DNA of 64,000 nucleotides from Phocaeicola oris (GTDB lineage Bacteria; Bacteroidota; Bacteroidia; Bacteroidales; Bacteroidaceae): positions 38,348 through 102,347 of the forward strand of contig NZ_JAJLQX010000011.1 in NCBI RefSeq assembly GCF_021295095.1. Reading direction: 5' to 3'. The translations under genes and the position numbers were made by a program. Position 1 is the first letter of the stretch; each line of letters opens with the position of its first letter. Below are positions 17,681 to 27,363 of the stretch, in pieces. The notes below the pieces were generated by a model. The model was not told where the DNA came from, ran no database searches, and saw only the letters and a list, made by a program, of their open reading frames with translations.

Positions 17681-18805
17681 TTATTTTATGATATCGGTTA
17701 TTTCTTTATAGAAATTCGGTTCTTCTCCAACGGAAATCTTTATGATTTTTCCGTTTGGATCGAGGAGAATTTTTGTCGGGAAACTTTGAATGCCATATTG
17801 GGAGACAACCTGTTCTGCGGTATCAGCTACGTGGGTCCATGGAACATTGTTATTTTTAATAAAGTATTTCCAGTCTTCGGCCTTATCGTTGCAGTCGATA
17901 CTAAGAATTTCAAGTTTGTTTGTATTAGTTTTATAGAGTTCCTGCATAGAAGGAATGCCTTTCATACACCAAATGCACCAAGTTCCCCAAAAATCGAGCA
18001 TGGTATATTTGCCTTTGTTATATAAGGATGAGAGAGTTACGTTTTTTCCATTTTGATCTTTCAAAGTAAAGTCGGGGGCGATATTGCCTTCTTTAATCTT
18101 ATCGGCAGCGTCTTTTGTTTCTTTTTCTTGCTGTGCACGAATAGTGGTAGTGTTGATGAATGAACGTAACGGACCATTCTTGATTTTTTCAGGTAATTTG
18201 GCATAAAAGTCCAGCATTTCCGGTCCCATATATTTGGCAGCTAAATAAACACCGGCTTCATCTTGATGAGAGTTTAGAAAGTCACGTACTATATTCTGAA
18301 CATCTTTCATAACACTATTGTAATCAGCTTGGTAAGCTTTTGAAAGGGAATCTTGAGGTGCTTCTTGTTTAATGAGTTTCTGATATTTCTCATCCAATTT
18401 TTCAAACATAGGTTTAACTTTACTATCTACTTCATTGTATTCCGTAAAGAATTTGGATCCGCTAAGCGTAGGATTTGCTAATGTTCCCGTAATGTTAACT
18501 TGTTCTCCGGGGCAGAAGAGCAATTCAACAGCACCGAGTACCTGACCTTCAGGATTTTCTGAACGATCGGGCATAATAGTAATGATACGTGCGACAGAAT
18601 CGGTAAAGTTATAGGTGAATTGACCGTTTGTAACGGCAATAGTATCCATACGGGCAAGTGCTGTAAAGTCATCGTTTACGACGCAGGCATAGAGTCGTTT
18701 TACGTTGAGACTGTCTAACTGTCCGCTGATGACACCTCCTGTTTTAGAACTGCTGCAGGCAAAGAGTGTACTTGCGCAGCATAAAGTGAGTAATAGCTTT
18801 TTCAT
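17681..18805 (-). CDS. Thioredoxin-fold lipoprotein (DUF4369 + AhpC/TSA-type)
   Basis: This 374-aa lipoprotein begins MKKLLLTLCCASTLFACSSS. The N-terminal part (about 25-130) resembles the DUF4369 domain common in Bacteroidota thioredoxins. The C-terminal 140 residues are a TlpA/ResA-like thioredoxin domain with APDFTLKDQNGKNVTLSSL and the active site WGTWCIWCMKGIPSM (around residue 275). The CxxC pair suggests periplasmic disulfide reduction, as in ResA-type maturation; the client is unknown. Four bp separate it from the HD-domain gene upstream. Confidence 0.92.
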   Translation of the reverse strand: MKKLLLTLCCASTLFACSSSKTGGVISGQLDSLNVKRLYACVVNDDFTALARMDTIAVTNGQFTYNFTDSVARIITIMPDRSENPEGQVLGAVELLFCPGEQVNITGTLANPTLSGSKFFTEYNEVDSKVKPMFEKLDEKYQKLIKQEAPQDSLSKAYQADYNSVMKDVQNIVRDFLNSHQDEAGVYLAAKYMGPEMLDFYAKLPEKIKNGPLRSFINTTTIRAQQEKETKDAADKIKEGNIAPDFTLKDQNGKNVTLSSLYNKGKYTMLDFWGTWCIWCMKGIPSMQELYKTNTNKLEILSIDCNDKAEDWKYFIKNNNVPWTHVADTAEQVVSQYGIQSFPTKILLDPNGKIIKISVGEEPNFYKEITDIIK

Positions 18806-18809
18806 TTTT

Positions 18810-19454
18810 CTATTTATATGATAATTCTTTTTCTAATTCCTCGTTTATCATGTTCTCGATGATAGGGCGAATTTTAATTTCATTCTTGATGAGTTGACGG
18901 AGTTCTGAAAGATATGTTGCGTTGTTCGATTCTGGAATCCATAACTTCATATACCCGCTTTCTCCATATTTTTCTTTCAGATGGCCGATAATTTGCTGAT
19001 ATTTTCTTTCAAAATTGAGTTCCGGATAATGTGTCATATTATATTGTACAGCACGCCTGATACATATCATAGGTTCTAATTCTTTATCTGCTTCAGCAAC
19101 TATTTTTCCATATATAGAGCGGGGGACATAATCATTGGATGCACGATGATCTTCAGCTGCTTCCGCCATTATTTCAATTTCTTCTTCCGAGAACCATTGA
19201 CGTAACTTACGGTCTTTTCTAATCAATTCGCCGGATACCAGATGATGCAGGTCTCTTCCTTTACAAAGCCCGATGTCATGGTAGGCTGCAATAGTATAGA
19301 CCATGTTGATGTCAACTTGGTAGTACGAAGCAATTTTTAAACTTTCGTTTATTACATCTGTGACATGTGAGCGTTGATGTGCTTTATCAAACTGATCGTA
19401 CAGGGGAATGATTTCTTTTTTTATATAATTCTTCAGGGAAGAGTCAATGTCCAT
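18810..19454 (-). CDS. HD-domain phosphohydrolase-like protein
   Basis: The 214-aa protein carries HVTDVINESL near residue 30, YTIAAYHDIGL (the HD pair) near residue 65, and EDHRAS near residue 105, the metal-binding pattern of HD phosphohydrolases. The substrate is unknown; many relatives act on nucleotides. It overlaps the guanine deaminase stop by 1 nt (TGATG) and is followed by the thioredoxin gene, so the three probably form one transcript. A link to purine catabolism is inferred from this only. Confidence 0.82.
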   Translation of the reverse strand: MDIDSSLKNYIKKEIIPLYDQFDKAHQRSHVTDVINESLKIASYYQVDINMVYTIAAYHDIGLCKGRDLHHLVSGELIRKDRKLRQWFSEEEIEIMAEAAEDHRASNDYVPRSIYGKIVAEADKELEPMICIRRAVQYNMTHYPELNFERKYQQIIGHLKEKYGESGYMKLWIPESNNATYLSELRQLIKNEIKIRPIIENMINEELEKELSYK

Positions 19455-19921
19455 CAGTACTCTATTTTATCAGATTTGTTCATCCAGTCCTTGAATGCCT
19501 TAATAGCTTCGTCTCTTAAAAGAGCTTCTGAAGGTTTCTGTCGATTACTCGGTTTTAATGCCATCTCATCGTATATAAAAGAGTCGTCAAATCCGATTTC
19601 TGCCGCGTCAGTCTTATTATTGGCATAATAAATTTTATCAAGATGAGCCCAATAGATAGCTCCCAAACACATTGGGCATGGTTCGCAAGATGTATAGATT
19701 TCGCATCCACTCAAGTCGAATGTTTCTAATTTTCGAGAAGCGGCACGAATAGCGCAGACTTCGGCATGTGCTGTTGGGTCATGTTTAGCCGTCACGCGGT
19801 TTACTCCTGTAGCGATAATCTCACCATTGCGTGCGATGAGAGCACCGAAAGGACCACCACCTTTTTTAACATTCTCAATGGAGAGCCGAATGGCTTTGCG
19901 CATCAGTTCCTCTTTAGTCAT
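19454..19921 (-). CDS. guaD: Guanine deaminase (CDA fold)
   Basis: The protein has 155 aa from ATG 19921 (MTKEELMRKAIRLSIENV); twelve extra upstream codons are not conserved. The zinc site is H52 with catalytic E54 in PTAHAEVCAIR and C82/C85 in YTSCEPCPMCLGAIYWA. The C-terminal GFDDSFIYDEMALKP and a terminal EY match the Bacillus-type guanine deaminase closely, rather than tRNA adenosine deaminase TadA. The reaction is guanine to xanthine plus ammonia, in the cytosol. Confidence 0.88.
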   Translation of the reverse strand: MTKEELMRKAIRLSIENVKKGGGPFGALIARNGEIIATGVNRVTAKHDPTAHAEVCAIRAASRKLETFDLSGCEIYTSCEPCPMCLGAIYWAHLDKIYYANNKTDAAEIGFDDSFIYDEMALKPSNRQKPSEALLRDEAIKAFKDWMNKSDKIEY

Positions 19922-20021
19922 ACTAATGTCTTTAACGTTGAACATACAAAGAAACAAAAATAATTTCTCCTTTAAAAGTATTTTTGCAGATTAAAACATA
20001 GAGGGATATAAAAAGAAGAGA

Positions 20022-20043
20022 GCTGCTTCAAAAGAAGCAGCCC
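20022..20043 (-). terminator. Terminator of the PpiD-like gene
   Basis: The stem GCTGCTTC (20022-20029) / GAAGCAGC (20034-20041) has a 4-nt loop. On the minus strand it is followed by TCTCTTCTTTTT. It lies 30 nt after the foldase stop. Confidence 0.85.
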
Positions 20044-20072
20044 CCTCGTTATAATAATATATTTTATTTTCT

Positions 20073-22208
20073 TTAGAAGAACAGATAACGTTCATCTTTC
20101 ACCTTTGCTTTTTCATAAAGGTCGGAAATGAACATGCTTGCATAACGGTTCAGATTAGATTTTACTAATGCTTCCTCGTTAGCATCATTAAATGTTTCTG
20201 TACCTTTCTCACGGTTAATGACTTGCATAACATAAACACCTGCATTACCTTTAATAGGAGCTGTGGTCTTATTAACTTCTGTTTTGCTGGCATAAGCACT
20301 GAGGACAGGTTCACTTGCACGTGTTACTGCAACGTAAACAGGAGCAGCGAATGTAATATGCTTAACAGTATCGGAAAGGGCATTAGGAATGGCCTTTGCT
20401 GCAGCAAAATCTACACCTTTCATCTGGCCCATGATCTGTTCTGCCTTCTTGCCACGAACAATTTCAGCTCTCAACACGTCAGCAACAGAATTAATGTTGC
20501 GATATCCCGCATTGTTGATTCTGTTTAAAATGACAATCATTAAGTGGTTATTGTTACCACACTCGAATAAAGGAGAAACTTCATTTTCTTTATTGCCAAA
20601 AATCCATTTAATAACTTCGCGGGTATTGCTGACGCCGCCAACATAATGCTCTGCACTATTAAAATCGCTACGTTCCAAAATATTATATCCACTGTTTTCC
20701 GCGTTTTTCAGTACATCTTCTTTCTTAGGATTCTGAGCCACAAACTGGCTGAAGTCATTGTAAGCCTTGTTATAAGTGTCTTTACTGAATTCAACAGGGC
20801 GTTTTACGACTGCGATGTTATACTTATCTTTATAACTCTTCTTATCAAGAACTTGAGAGATAATGAAACCTTGACCGACTTTCTGCATATTCCACTCATT
20901 AATGCTTGCGTTAATCAAAGAGTTGAGGAAGTTAGCATTATCTTCGTTGATGGCAGAACCTTCGAATGCAGGAGTGTAAATCCAATTTGATTCCGTATTC
21001 TGGCCGTATGTTTTTGCGATATTTTCAAAATCTGCTCCACCTTTCAGCGCTCCGAAGATGCTATCAGCTAAAGCCTTAGTCTTATCAGACGTTTCTAAAG
21101 CAACCTGCAACTGACGGAACTGAATGGAATCGGGAGATGAAACCTTTGCAATAACACGGAATGCGTTGTAAGAATCATCAGCCTGATTATAGTAAGGACC
21201 AAATACTTCACCAATAGCTACAGAATCAAGGTGCGAACTTACGTCAGTCGGTAAAACAGTCTTGTTAATTGCAATATTACTATAGTTTATAGTAGATCCT
21301 GTAGAGCGGATGAATGTTGCTAAATCTGCCGTTGGACTTGCCAATTGTTCAGCATATTCAGTTACTTCTTTTTTTACTTGAGCACGATCAGAATCGGATG
21401 GAACAACGGTTACATCAATGTATTGGAAATTACGAGTTTCAACAGTCTGTTTGAATGTTTCTTTTTTCTGATTATAAAGTTTCTGAATTTCTTCCTTTGT
21501 AATATTGATTGTTGAATCTGGAATAGAAGAGAAAGGAACAGCAGCCAATAAAACATCTGTCTGAATAGTGCGTGCATCGAAACTGTTCTGTGCATCAATC
21601 GGGTTAGAAAGAATAGACTTATTAATTAGGTTTTGATATTTCTCTGCTAAAGTAGATTCACGAAGAGTACGCTCAATGAATTTCCAATATGTACCCAGTT
21701 TCTCATAATATTCAGCATATTGTGCAGGGATATTATTGTTCTTGCCTAAGTTTGCGTATTGAACAAGGAAGTTCTTTAATTCATCTTTATCGAAAGCACC
21801 GGTTTGAGGGTTACGGAATGGTGTTTGCGTCAACAAAGGATTTGTTCCCTCGTCAATGATATTCTGTATTTCTTTATCTGTTACCGTTAAGCCCAGCTTC
21901 TTTGCTTCAGTAGAAATTAACTGATTGTTGACATAAGTCTGCCATACCTGATCTTTTATTTGTGTAAGTTGCTGATCATTTAATGCATTTACCCCCTGAG
22001 CCATTTTGACGACTTCGGTATACTCATCAACCATTTGTTGGAACTCCTGAACGTTAAGTGTCTTACCATTAATAACGCCCACATCCTGTTTCTGTGAATG
22101 TGGTTGGATAACTTTCCACATATCGCCCGCGATGAAAGCAAAGAGGGCTAAACCGATTACGATGACCAAAAGTGGGCCATGAGATCTGATTTTCTGTAAT
22201 GTTGCCAT
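20073..22208 (-). CDS. PpiD/SurA-like membrane-anchored peptidyl-prolyl isomerase
   Basis: In this 711-aa protein, MATLQKIRSHGPLLVIVIGL and the next residues form a single N-terminal transmembrane anchor, and the rest is periplasmic. Residues about 40-200 (GVINGKTLNVQEFQQMVDEY...) are a SurA_N-like chaperone module. A parvulin-type region follows at roughly 340-450 (ALADSIFGALKGGADFENIA), and a long C-terminal part resembles other Bacteroidota PpiD-like foldases. It should help outer-membrane proteins fold after SecYEG export. It is downstream of the envelope cluster, with a TATCTTTG-type -7 box in the 104-bp gap, so it may also be transcribed alone. Confidence 0.9.
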   Translation of the reverse strand: MATLQKIRSHGPLLVIVIGLALFAFIAGDMWKVIQPHSQKQDVGVINGKTLNVQEFQQMVDEYTEVVKMAQGVNALNDQQLTQIKDQVWQTYVNNQLISTEAKKLGLTVTDKEIQNIIDEGTNPLLTQTPFRNPQTGAFDKDELKNFLVQYANLGKNNNIPAQYAEYYEKLGTYWKFIERTLRESTLAEKYQNLINKSILSNPIDAQNSFDARTIQTDVLLAAVPFSSIPDSTINITKEEIQKLYNQKKETFKQTVETRNFQYIDVTVVPSDSDRAQVKKEVTEYAEQLASPTADLATFIRSTGSTINYSNIAINKTVLPTDVSSHLDSVAIGEVFGPYYNQADDSYNAFRVIAKVSSPDSIQFRQLQVALETSDKTKALADSIFGALKGGADFENIAKTYGQNTESNWIYTPAFEGSAINEDNANFLNSLINASINEWNMQKVGQGFIISQVLDKKSYKDKYNIAVVKRPVEFSKDTYNKAYNDFSQFVAQNPKKEDVLKNAENSGYNILERSDFNSAEHYVGGVSNTREVIKWIFGNKENEVSPLFECGNNNHLMIVILNRINNAGYRNINSVADVLRAEIVRGKKAEQIMGQMKGVDFAAAKAIPNALSDTVKHITFAAPVYVAVTRASEPVLSAYASKTEVNKTTAPIKGNAGVYVMQVINREKGTETFNDANEEALVKSNLNRYASMFISDLYEKAKVKDERYLFF

Positions 22209-22312
22209 TTTATGAATTAATTTTTATTATTATTTCTTATTAAAATCCGTAAATCGCGCCCAAAGATACAAAAAAAGGAACTTACTAACTATATTTTTCT
22301 TAAAAAAATAGT

Positions 22313-23575
22313 TTATTCAACTACTTTTAATCGAACTAATTCTATTCTGGTAGTAGAAACGTTGATAATCTTGAACTCATATTTACCGATTTTCACAACT
22401 TCGTACATTTTTGGAAAACTCTGATATTGATCTAAAATAAGTCCTGCAATGGTTTGATATTCATCACTCTCAGGCAAATCGAGGGAGAACATCTCATTGG
22501 CTTTTTCTATTTCCATACGTCCGGACATAACATATTCGTTATTACCTAAATCTTTTGCTACATAGTTACTTGTATCATGTTCATCTTCTATGTCGCCAAA
22601 AATTTCTTCTACTAAATCCTCCAATGCTATAATACCACTTGTTCCACCAAATTCATCAACCACCACTGCCAAGGATTTCTTTTGCTGGATAAATAACTTT
22701 AATAATTTATGGGCACCCATTGTCTCCGGGACAATGGGGAGTTTCCGCAGATGTTCTTTCCATGTAGTTGGATTACGAAACATTTCAGAAGAGTGAATAT
22801 ATCCGATGATATTGTCAATATTATCTTGAAAGATAAGGATTTTGCTGATTCCACTCTCTACAAATTTTGCCATTAGTTCATCTGTTGATGCACTATATGG
22901 GACTGCAACAATTTCAGTACGTGGAACCATGCAATCACGTATTTTGATGTTAGTAAAGTCGAGTGCATTTTGGAAAATCTGCACATCAGTATCAATATCT
23001 TCTTTTTTATCTGTATTATCGATACTGCTTTGAATAAGGTAATCCAAGTCTACCTTTGAGAATGCTTTATCACTTACTTCTTTATTTACTTTTATTCCGG
23101 TCATTCTTAAAAAGATTCCGGATAATCCGGATGATATTTTACTGATAGGATAGAGCAAGATATGGCATATATAGGCAGGTATAGCGAATAGATTTAATGT
23201 AAAATTCGGATTAATCTTAAAAAGTTCTTTTGGCATGAATTCTCCGGTAACAAGAATAATTAGTGTAGAGATAACTGTCTCAATCAGAACTTTAAGGAAG
23301 TCATTCGATATTAAACCATACAGAAAATGTTGGTCAATAAGTCGGGCCATCAGAATGCCGTAAATAACCAGAACCACATTATTGCCAACCAACATAGTTG
23401 AAATAAAGTCATTAGGGCGTTTATAGAATATGGACAGAATTTTTGAAGTGAGACTGTTACTTCCGCTTTTATCCATTTCAAAGAGAAGCTTGTTTGAAGA
23501 TACAAAGGCAATCTCCATTCCTGAGAAGAATGCAGAAAAAGCCATTGTAATCAGTAATTCTATAAAGAGACTCAT
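22313..23575 (-). CDS. CNNM/CorC-type membrane protein (DUF21-CBS-CorC_HlyC; GldE-like)
   Basis: The protein has 420 aa. The N-terminal 190 residues hold about four transmembrane segments of the CNNM (DUF21) domain (MEIAFVSSNKLLFEMDKSGS). A CBS pair follows (about 205-335), including VPRTEIVAVPYSASTDELM and VDEFGGTSGIIALEDLVEE, and then the CorC_HlyC domain. Relatives are Mg2+/Co2+ efflux proteins, and in Bacteroidota the gliding-associated GldE. With no gliding genes in view, ion export is the safer call. It starts 5 bp after lptC ends. Confidence 0.88.
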   Translation of the reverse strand: MSLFIELLITMAFSAFFSGMEIAFVSSNKLLFEMDKSGSNSLTSKILSIFYKRPNDFISTMLVGNNVVLVIYGILMARLIDQHFLYGLISNDFLKVLIETVISTLIILVTGEFMPKELFKINPNFTLNLFAIPAYICHILLYPISKISSGLSGIFLRMTGIKVNKEVSDKAFSKVDLDYLIQSSIDNTDKKEDIDTDVQIFQNALDFTNIKIRDCMVPRTEIVAVPYSASTDELMAKFVESGISKILIFQDNIDNIIGYIHSSEMFRNPTTWKEHLRKLPIVPETMGAHKLLKLFIQQKKSLAVVVDEFGGTSGIIALEDLVEEIFGDIEDEHDTSNYVAKDLGNNEYVMSGRMEIEKANEMFSLDLPESDEYQTIAGLILDQYQSFPKMYEVVKIGKYEFKIINVSTTRIELVRLKVVE

Positions 23576-23580
23576 ATATA

Positions 23581-24333
23581 TTAATTTTTAGAAGGAGTTT
23601 TGGCGTTGATGGTATCTTTCAGCGATCGCAACTCACTTCCATAGTCTTTTCTTATTGAAGGTCGGGCTATGCTTGATGGTCTGATATTTAAACTGTCAGA
23701 GGTTGTATTAGTTTCAGAGTTATTGTTTTGAGTACTATCAGAATTAGCAACAGTGAACATACCGGAGCTATTATATATAGTATATTCTGTAAGTTGTTGA
23801 TTTGATTCAAAACCAAATTGTCCGTCAATCATACTTTGGTCGGCTTGTTCGATATGAATGAATTTATTAGAATAAATTTTTTGTTTGCCTTCGTCCCAAA
23901 AAAGTAATTGTGTATCGAACTTATCCCCTTGTAAGTTTTGAATGTGGACATTGTTTCTAAGTTCCCAAAGTCTTGTCTTATTATAGTAATAGGCAGTGTC
24001 TGATTTAATACTGGCATCAATATGAAATAAGGTATCGAATTTTTCTAAATAAATCCCATGTTCAAACGACCAGTAAGGTGGATTCTTTGTACTGAATATT
24101 TCCCATTTATCTGCTACAATTTTGTATCTGATTAAGCCGGAATCGGAAATATAAGTCGTAACACCTAGAGTAGTCATTGTCGGCAAAGTATCTTTTATAG
24201 AAAGATTTTTTATAAGGTTTTTATTTTTGCCAGAACAAGCTGGGAATAAAATAAACATAACAGCCACCCAGCAAGTGACTGTTATGTTTAATATAAATAG
24301 GTTTAACTTATGTGTATCAACCGTATGTTTCAT
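23581..24333 (-). CDS. lptC: LPS export protein LptC
   Basis: The 250-aa protein has an N-terminal hydrophobic anchor (NLFILNITVTCWVAVMFILF) ending in PACSG, a possible lipobox. LptC-type beta-jellyroll features follow: MTTLGVTTYISDSGLIRYKI, VADKWEIFSTKNPPYWSFE, and the GIYLEKFD and VHIQNLQGDKFDTQLLFWDE strands. It links LptB2FG to LptA in LPS transport. The C-terminal tail is Asn/Thr/Ser-rich. Its ATG overlaps the TPR gene's stop by 1 nt (TAATG), which supports one envelope operon. Confidence 0.87.
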   Translation of the reverse strand: MKHTVDTHKLNLFILNITVTCWVAVMFILFPACSGKNKNLIKNLSIKDTLPTMTTLGVTTYISDSGLIRYKIVADKWEIFSTKNPPYWSFEHGIYLEKFDTLFHIDASIKSDTAYYYNKTRLWELRNNVHIQNLQGDKFDTQLLFWDEGKQKIYSNKFIHIEQADQSMIDGQFGFESNQQLTEYTIYNSSGMFTVANSDSTQNNNSETNTTSDSLNIRPSSIARPSIRKDYGSELRSLKDTINAKTPSKN

Positions 24334-25685
24334 TATCTGATGGTTGTTGTTTCACCAATCCATCCGCCAACTGTTACTGAATCACCCTTTTTCATGCCAA
24401 GGAAGAATAAATCTTCATCTTTAGGAGTATGACGAGAATAAGTTGAGATTAACTTATTTGCTTCTTCTGTACAACTTGGGTCAACAGATTTTGCTCGTTG
24501 ACATTTATCAATACAAACGAAATAAGTACACATATTTAATGCACCTTCATCACTCCAACGTGGACTTTGAGCATACATCTGAGCAATCAGTAAGTATGGT
24601 TTTCCATAATTAGAATTTAAACTGATAGCCTTTTGGCAATATGACTTAGCACGAGACAATTGATTTTTGGAAAGAAGAATAACAGCAGTTTTGTATGAGA
24701 TATCTGCTTTTTTAGCATTGTCTGATTCAAGGTCAATGGCTTGATCAAAGTAATCAATGCACTTGTTAAGGTCGCCTTTCTGATAATACATATAACCGCA
24801 ACCAAGAGCTGTAGCTGAAGTTGGTTGGATAGCATGTGCAGCTTCAGACGCTTCAAAGTAGGCATCCTGTTCTGTGCATCCTAACATCTGCATAACACTA
24901 ATGACTTGTTTCAGATACTCAAGGTTAGTCTTGTTAGCTTCCACTTTAGGACCATAAATAGACTGTAAATTATCGCAAGTAGCAACTCCGGAATTGATAA
25001 AGTATGCATCGATATTTTCTTTAGTTTGCTTCATCTGTTCTTTTTTTGCAGGTTTAGCATTATTGTATGCTTCATCTGCTAAACTTGAATCAAGCAAATA
25101 ATCCTGAATAAATTGTTCTTTATGATTCGGGTCAGCTTTAACTAACTGGGAAGATATATCAATGAACTCAGTCATTACAAAGTATTCTGCTTTGGATTTC
25201 TCAAGGTCTAAGCATTGCTTGTACATATTGTATGCAGTTTTAACATCCGTCCCCCCCATAGTATAATAATCATGAGCCTTCATTCCTAAGATTTCACCTT
25301 CAGTTTGAGGGTTCTTAATAATGGAGTTCAACTTGTCCAGATATTTAATACGTTGATCGTATACATTCATTAATTCATCAAAGTATGTTTTCTGTTTAGC
25401 AGCCTCTTTTTCATTGGCAATGAACCAACGTAAAATTTTGGCACCGTTAGTATAAGTCGCTACCTGAGCCCAAGGAGCTTCGGTAAATACTGTTTTCCAT
25501 GGAGTGTAAGCGTCTTTGTAGTTTTCAGTCTTTACGTACTCTGTATAGATACTAATGTTTTGTAAGCATCTTAAGCTATCTTCGCCATGACCGAAACGAG
25601 AACCATCAGATGCTCCAGTCTGAGCAAATGCACTTGTTGCTCCCAAAGACAGGATAAACAATGCTGTAAAAATCTTCATTTTCAT
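24333..25685 (-). CDS. Secreted TPR-repeat protein
   Basis: The 450-aa protein has a signal peptide (MKMKIFTALFILSLGATSAF). At least three TPR-like helices lie at about 275-370, for example ALGCGYMYYQKGDLNKCIDY and LSRAKSYCQKAISLNSNYGK. Several cysteines occur in the C-terminal third, which could form disulfides in the periplasm. It sits between an outer-membrane protein and lptC in one minus-strand cluster, so a role in envelope assembly is likely but not shown. Confidence 0.85.
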   Translation of the reverse strand: MKMKIFTALFILSLGATSAFAQTGASDGSRFGHGEDSLRCLQNISIYTEYVKTENYKDAYTPWKTVFTEAPWAQVATYTNGAKILRWFIANEKEAAKQKTYFDELMNVYDQRIKYLDKLNSIIKNPQTEGEILGMKAHDYYTMGGTDVKTAYNMYKQCLDLEKSKAEYFVMTEFIDISSQLVKADPNHKEQFIQDYLLDSSLADEAYNNAKPAKKEQMKQTKENIDAYFINSGVATCDNLQSIYGPKVEANKTNLEYLKQVISVMQMLGCTEQDAYFEASEAAHAIQPTSATALGCGYMYYQKGDLNKCIDYFDQAIDLESDNAKKADISYKTAVILLSKNQLSRAKSYCQKAISLNSNYGKPYLLIAQMYAQSPRWSDEGALNMCTYFVCIDKCQRAKSVDPSCTEEANKLISTYSRHTPKDEDLFFLGMKKGDSVTVGGWIGETTTIR

Positions 25686-25733
25686 CGTTATATTAAATTT
25701 AATTTGTTATTAATTCACTCAAATTCTTTCGTA

Positions 25734-27035
25734 TTAATCAACTTTCCATTTCATGAACCAACGTTCATTGAACGTTAATCCGATGTTGATTCTCAAATAG
25801 TTTTCCTCAAGCATGCCACTAACTTTAGATTTTATATGTACATATTGTCCAGAGATGTTCAAGAAAGATTTGTAGTTATATAAGAATAACGGCAAACCTA
25901 ACCCAATACTGGCACCAAATTCTTCTGTGCCTTCTTTGCCATTGATTTTTGTATATGGCTGTGAATAATAAGCACCGGCTCTATAATATATTCTTTTAAA
26001 GTATTTCCTTCCAATTTTATTTGGAAGGTATTCAATGCCAAGAGATATTTTCTTGCGATCAACAAATTCTCCACTTTTATTGAAAAACAATGCATTTCCC
26101 CATTTCTGTAAAGTGAAGTCAGCTCCAATAGTCAGCTTGTCCTTATATATATAAGTTAAACCTGCGCCGATTGTTTTAGGTATTTCAAAACAATTTTTTA
26201 ATGTATCGGCAGAATAGCTAAGCACAGACAAGGAGCCTTTAGAATTATAGTATTCCAATTCATTGAAGTTTATGCCTTTGCTATTCAATTTTTTCCCTAT
26301 TCCATAAATTGCGCCAATAGTGAACTTATTATTTTTATTAATGTTCTGAGTGTATTGAAGACCTAAATCAAATTTAAGGTCACGCACTGTTATTTCATGT
26401 CCTTTCATACTTAAGTACGCATTCGAATTACTGAATCCGTTAGTTATAGTATGATCAATTGTCCCATAGAAATATGCTGTATTTATTCCTATCGATAAAT
26501 TTTTCAAAACATTATAACCTAATCCCACAAAAGCTTGTTGCAAGCCTCCATTACCATCATAGGTGGAAGTGGAAGTTATTACTTCATCTGTAGCTTTATC
26601 GGTTATGTTTTTCGACGTTGAGAAATTATAACCTACATTCGAGTAGGGTAAATATCCAATTGTCATACCCAATCCTTTTAATAGTCTAAATTGCATACCA
26701 ACGTAATCAAAACGACCATTCTTCACATTCGATTGATAGGCTTTTTCTTTAAAATTTGCATTTTGAAGAGAAAATCCTACATCAAAAATAAAAGTTAATG
26801 AATCAACTGCAGAATAGGACGCAGGGTTCATTGCATTTATGTGATAACCATTGCGTAAACCATAGCCAATACCTCCCATTGCCTTATTGCTACCAAATCC
26901 TTGGTCTGTCAGTTGACCAAATCCATAACGGGTATAAGGTGAATTTGTGCTTGGAGACACTCCGTTTTGTGCAAAGCTTGTTAATGCTAATGTGCTTAGG
27001 AGCGCAGCACTTATCAGTTTTTTTAAATTGATCAT
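25734..27035 (-). CDS. Outer-membrane beta-barrel protein (Bacteroidota-specific)
   Basis: The 433-aa protein has a signal peptide (MINLKKLISAALLSTLALTS). NSPYTRYGFGQLTDQGFGSN and AMGGIGYGLRNGYHINAMNP follow, the typical opening of FadL/OmpP1-like or PorV-like Bacteroidota barrels, then alternating amphipathic strands ending in aromatic residues. Cargo or partner is unknown. It is the first gene of the cluster that continues with the TPR protein, lptC, a CNNM/CorC protein and a PpiD-like foldase. A promoter lies 50-80 bp upstream. Confidence 0.83.
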   Translation of the reverse strand: MINLKKLISAALLSTLALTSFAQNGVSPSTNSPYTRYGFGQLTDQGFGSNKAMGGIGYGLRNGYHINAMNPASYSAVDSLTFIFDVGFSLQNANFKEKAYQSNVKNGRFDYVGMQFRLLKGLGMTIGYLPYSNVGYNFSTSKNITDKATDEVITSTSTYDGNGGLQQAFVGLGYNVLKNLSIGINTAYFYGTIDHTITNGFSNSNAYLSMKGHEITVRDLKFDLGLQYTQNINKNNKFTIGAIYGIGKKLNSKGINFNELEYYNSKGSLSVLSYSADTLKNCFEIPKTIGAGLTYIYKDKLTIGADFTLQKWGNALFFNKSGEFVDRKKISLGIEYLPNKIGRKYFKRIYYRAGAYYSQPYTKINGKEGTEEFGASIGLGLPLFLYNYKSFLNISGQYVHIKSKVSGMLEENYLRINIGLTFNERWFMKWKVD

Positions 27036-27084
27036 TACCTTATATTCTTTCTATCTATAAACAACTCAAAAATAAATTTAGTTG

Positions 27085-27116
27085 CAAATATGCTACTTTT
27101 TTACCTTTCTATCAAA
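27085..27116 (-). promoter_or_regulatory. Promoter of the outer-membrane protein cluster
   Basis: On the minus strand TTTG (27116-27113), 20 nt, then CATATTTG (27092-27085) fits the Bacteroidota promoter with one deviation at the first -7 base. The divergent gap 27036-27363 otherwise holds no gene; a plus-strand -7 box TATCTTTG is at 27329-27336. Confidence 0.6.
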
Positions 27117-27363
27117 AAAAAACACTTCCTCTCAGTTAAAAAAACAAAAAGAGTTATTATTCTTTTTTCTAAAATTGAATTTAATTCGGATACAAAGTAA
27201 ATTAAAAAATGAATAACTTGGGCATCAAATTTGACTATTTGTGTAGATTTAATGATATTTTAATGGATTTTTTAGTTCGATAGGATAGATTTTAACTAAA
27301 GCATAGAGCAAAAATCAAACGTTTGAAGTATCTTTGTCTTCTTAAAATGGAATGTCTTATTGC